A stretch of 7,736 bases of DNA from Comamonadaceae bacterium (GTDB lineage Bacteria; Pseudomonadota; Gammaproteobacteria; Burkholderiales; Burkholderiaceae_C). Both the position numbers and the translations under genes were made by a program. The notes below the pieces were generated by a model. The model was not told the origin of the DNA and made no database searches. It saw nothing but the letters and a program-made list of their open reading frames with translations. Positions 6,043-7,736 of the stretch are shown one piece after another (position 1 is the stretch's first letter; each line of letters opens with the position of its first letter). The DNA is taken from NCBI GenBank assembly GCA_947454585.1, contig CANGML010000071.1, positions 1 through 7,736 on the forward strand. Reading direction: 5' to 3'.

Positions 6043-6429
6043 ATGAGCCAAGAACACGATCAAACCCAGCCTACCGGTGAAGCGTCGACGGACAGCATCA
6101 AGCTAGAGCCGTCTCCGTTTGAGCCGGCTTTCCAACCTGAGTCGATCCCCCAAATTTCGGTACCCGACCTCCCTGAGGATGCGGTGGGTTTGACGGCTGA
6201 AGCCTTGGCACAAGTGCCCACGCTGACCGATCAAGTGGAAGAAGTGGCTGCCGAAGAAGAAGTTAACCCAGAAGTACCCATCGAGGCGATGCTGATTCAA
6301 GAGGCGCCTGTTGAAGCCGATACAAGCGGTGAACAGCTCCATGCGCGCATGGACAAACTGACGAATGACATACACCAACTCAACGCCCGGCTGGACCGGC
6401 TTGAGGAAAAAATACACATAGAGGTTTGA
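6043..6429 (+). CDS. Small acidic protein with C-terminal coiled coil, function unknown
   Basis: This 128-residue protein belongs to no family I recognise. Residues 1-90 are acidic and Pro-rich with no membrane span and look disordered; they contain EEVAAEEEVNPEVP. Residues about 96-126 (with DKLTNDIHQLNARLDRLEEK as core) show a clear heptad pattern of Leu/Ile and should form a short coiled coil. No signal peptide is seen, so it is probably cytoplasmic. It starts 23 bases after the SPOR gene with a weak ribosome site, and ends two bases before the next gene's ATG, whose ribosome site lies within it. This coupling suggests that its partner is the following coiled-coil membrane protein, which is inference. 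Confidence 0.75.
   Translation: MSQEHDQTQPTGEASTDSIKLEPSPFEPAFQPESIPQISVPDLPEDAVGLTAEALAQVPTLTDQVEEVAAEEEVNPEVPIEAMLIQEAPVEADTSGEQLHARMDKLTNDIHQLNARLDRLEEKIHIEV
6420..6424 (+). promoter_or_regulatory. Ribosome binding site fixing the start at 6432
   Basis: AGAGG, within the last codons of the acidic-protein gene, lies 7 bases before ATG 6432. A TTG at 6426 in the same frame overlaps the previous stop and would leave only one base after this site, so ATG 6432 is preferred. Confidence 0.75.
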
Positions 6430-6431
6430 AC

Positions 6432-7682
6432 ATGGCGGATGAACAACAAACTAAGGTCGAGGCGGAAACTCCCGCCGAAGCCCTCGTGGATGTGGCAGAA
6501 ACAGCGGACCGCCTGACCGAGATCGCCTCTCAATCGCTCGACAGCAATGAGGTCGCGCGCCAAATCGAAGAGCTCACATCCGTCGTGTTGGACTCGGCCG
6601 AAGTGTCAACACGCTCAGCCTCTATTGCTGCCGATGTGAGCGCGACCATGCGTGCGGTGGTGTCGAAAATTCAAGAGAACAACCGCCGCAACGTGATGCA
6701 TTCGCGCATCATGCTGGGTGCGTTTTGCACCTGCTTGCTGATTGCGATGGGTATCTTCTTTGCCATCACCATGAAGATGACCAAGTCCATCAAAGAGTTG
6801 GACACCATGATCTATGCGATGGCCAAACGTGTGATCGAAGTCGATGCCAGCCTGACGGCGATTGGTAAAACCAACTCTGATTTCTCTGAAATCAATGAGA
6901 AGCAAGAGGAAGTCATCACCACCCAAACCCAAGTGGCGAAGCGCTTAGAAGAGATTGGCAAGTCCATGTCGACCATGCCTGCTGTGGTGGCGGCCGAGGC
7001 CAACAAGTCCAGCGACCTGAAGTTCAAAGACATGCAAAAGCAGCTCAGCGGCATGGAGAGCAAGCTGCAGTCGTTCGATACCAAATTGCAATCGGTAGCG
7101 GACAAAGCGTCTAGCCGCACGCCGCCTGCTCAGGCTGCCGCGCAAGGCCCCAGCACCCAGGTGTTGTTGACCGAGATTCAAAAACTCAAGTCGGACCTCA
7201 ATGTCGCGATGCAAGCGCGCGAACGCACGCAAACTGCTGCCGAGATCAACGCGGTGAAGGCGATCGAGAAATCGGCTGAAAAAGCAGGCCTTGCCGCGAC
7301 CGACGCCCAAAAAGCCGCTGACAAAGCAGCACAAGCTGCCAAGGCTGCTGCCGACGCACAGCAGGCCGCCGCTGCCTCTGAAAAAGCATCATCGGCTGAA
7401 CGCTTGGCTCAGCAAAAGGCTGCTGCAGAACGTGCGGTGCTGATGCGCATGCAAGAGAAATCACCCGAGCAAATTGCCGCTGACAAGGCCGCAGCTGACA
7501 AAGCTGCCGCTGCCCGAGCTGCGAAAGCAGCGGCAGACAAAGCGGCGGCTGACAAAGCCGCTGCCGCTGAACGTGTCGCGGCTGAGAAAGCGCGCGCTGA
7601 GAAGGCGGCTGCCGCTGCCGCAGCGGCGGTGCCTCCTGTCGTGCGCGAAAAGCCGATCCAGTACCCGCGCGTGCCTGATTAA
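6432..7682 (+). CDS. TolA-like bitopic membrane protein with long Ala/Lys-rich helical tail, function unknown
   Basis: The 416-residue product has a cytoplasmic region at 1-93, rich in Ala, Ser and acidic residues, with an amphipathic pattern (ADRLTEIASQSL, ARQIEELTSVVL). One membrane span lies at about 94-115 (MLGAFCTCLLIAMGIFFAIT), with RR before it. A predicted coiled coil at about 120-285 contains QEEVITTQTQVAKRLEEIG and a similar KLQSFDTKLQSVADK block. A tail at 286-399 is almost entirely Ala, Lys, Glu and Asp, and a short Pro-containing end reads PPVVREKPIQYPRVPD. The layout (membrane anchor plus very long periplasmic helix) resembles TolA domain II, but there is no TolA domain III. The N-terminal helical region also recalls cytoplasmic signalling helices, though no HAMP or MCP signature is present. 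It follows the acidic coiled-coil gene by two bases. I do not know its function; reaching toward the outer membrane or peptidoglycan is inferred. Confidence 0.75.
   Translation: MADEQQTKVEAETPAEALVDVAETADRLTEIASQSLDSNEVARQIEELTSVVLDSAEVSTRSASIAADVSATMRAVVSKIQENNRRNVMHSRIMLGAFCTCLLIAMGIFFAITMKMTKSIKELDTMIYAMAKRVIEVDASLTAIGKTNSDFSEINEKQEEVITTQTQVAKRLEEIGKSMSTMPAVVAAEANKSSDLKFKDMQKQLSGMESKLQSFDTKLQSVADKASSRTPPAQAAAQGPSTQVLLTEIQKLKSDLNVAMQARERTQTAAEINAVKAIEKSAEKAGLAATDAQKAADKAAQAAKAAADAQQAAAASEKASSAERLAQQKAAAERAVLMRMQEKSPEQIAADKAAADKAAAARAAKAAADKAAADKAAAAERVAAEKARAEKAAAAAAAAVPPVVREKPIQYPRVPD
7287..7628 (+). repeat. Ala/Lys/Asp-rich tandem repeat region, with ADKAA-type units
   Basis: This region codes for residues 286-399. 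The most regular part, at 7479-7559, repeats units of the form ADKAA(A) with variants ARAAK and AAKAAADK. The codons vary (GCNGACAARGCNGCN), so the DNA repeat is imperfect, which argues for selection on the protein pattern and not just recent slippage. Confidence 0.65.
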
Positions 7683-7683
7683 T

Positions 7684-7736
7684 TTAGGCGGACTTCAACG
7701 CGAAACTGTCAGCACCGACCCGTGGCCAGTGGCTGA
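7684..7736 (-). CDS. Possible 3' end of a convergent gene, product unknown
   Basis: On the - strand a frame is open from the window edge (codons from 7734) to TAA at 7686-7684, giving 16 residues ending in GADSFALKSA. It would converge on the TolA-like gene, with a one-base gap. Sixteen residues are too few to name a family or prove a gene; the call rests on the plausible reading frame and the tight packing of the locus. Confidence 0.25.
   Translation of the reverse strand, partial: SHWPRVGADSFALKSA

Overview
The window is a flagellar export-apparatus locus from a Gram-negative bacterium, most likely a betaproteobacterium of the Burkholderiales/Comamonadaceae type. I infer this from moderate-to-high GC, closely packed genes and the style of the Fli/Flh proteins. 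The genus cannot be fixed from the sequence alone. The system is flagellar, not a virulence injectisome: it has a FliJ-type protein, a FliO, a FliP with a cleavable signal peptide, and an FlhB with NPTH at residues 269-272.

Layout: (1) 1-435, + strand: the nearly complete 3' part of fliJ, apparently the last gene of an upstream fli operon. (2) 447-1187, - strand: a gene convergent with fliJ, for a protein with a possible Rossmann/SAM-methyltransferase-like fold and no recognised flagellar role. (3) 1188-1291: a divergent regulatory interval holding a consensus-perfect sigma-54 (RpoN) -24/-12 element facing the export genes. (4) 1292-4531, + strand: fliO-fliP-fliQ-fliR-flhB, tightly spaced or overlapping. 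(5) 4551-7682, + strand: three further genes, probably in the same transcription unit. They encode a bitopic SPOR-domain protein with an unusual N-terminal cytoplasmic domain, a small acidic protein ending in a coiled coil, and a TolA-like membrane protein with a long Ala/Lys-rich helical tail. (6) 7684-7736: possibly the 3' end of a - strand gene.

How they fit together: FliP, FliQ and FliR form the export gate in the basal-body membrane, FliO helps FliP assemble, FlhB sets substrate specificity, and FliJ links the ATPase ring to the gate. The last three genes are not standard flagellar genes. Their position directly after flhB, and their predicted architecture (two inner-membrane proteins reaching into the periplasm, one with a peptidoglycan-binding SPOR domain, plus a soluble coiled-coil partner), suggest an envelope-spanning module linked to flagellar placement, anchoring or cell division. 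That role is inference and is the most interesting point in the window.
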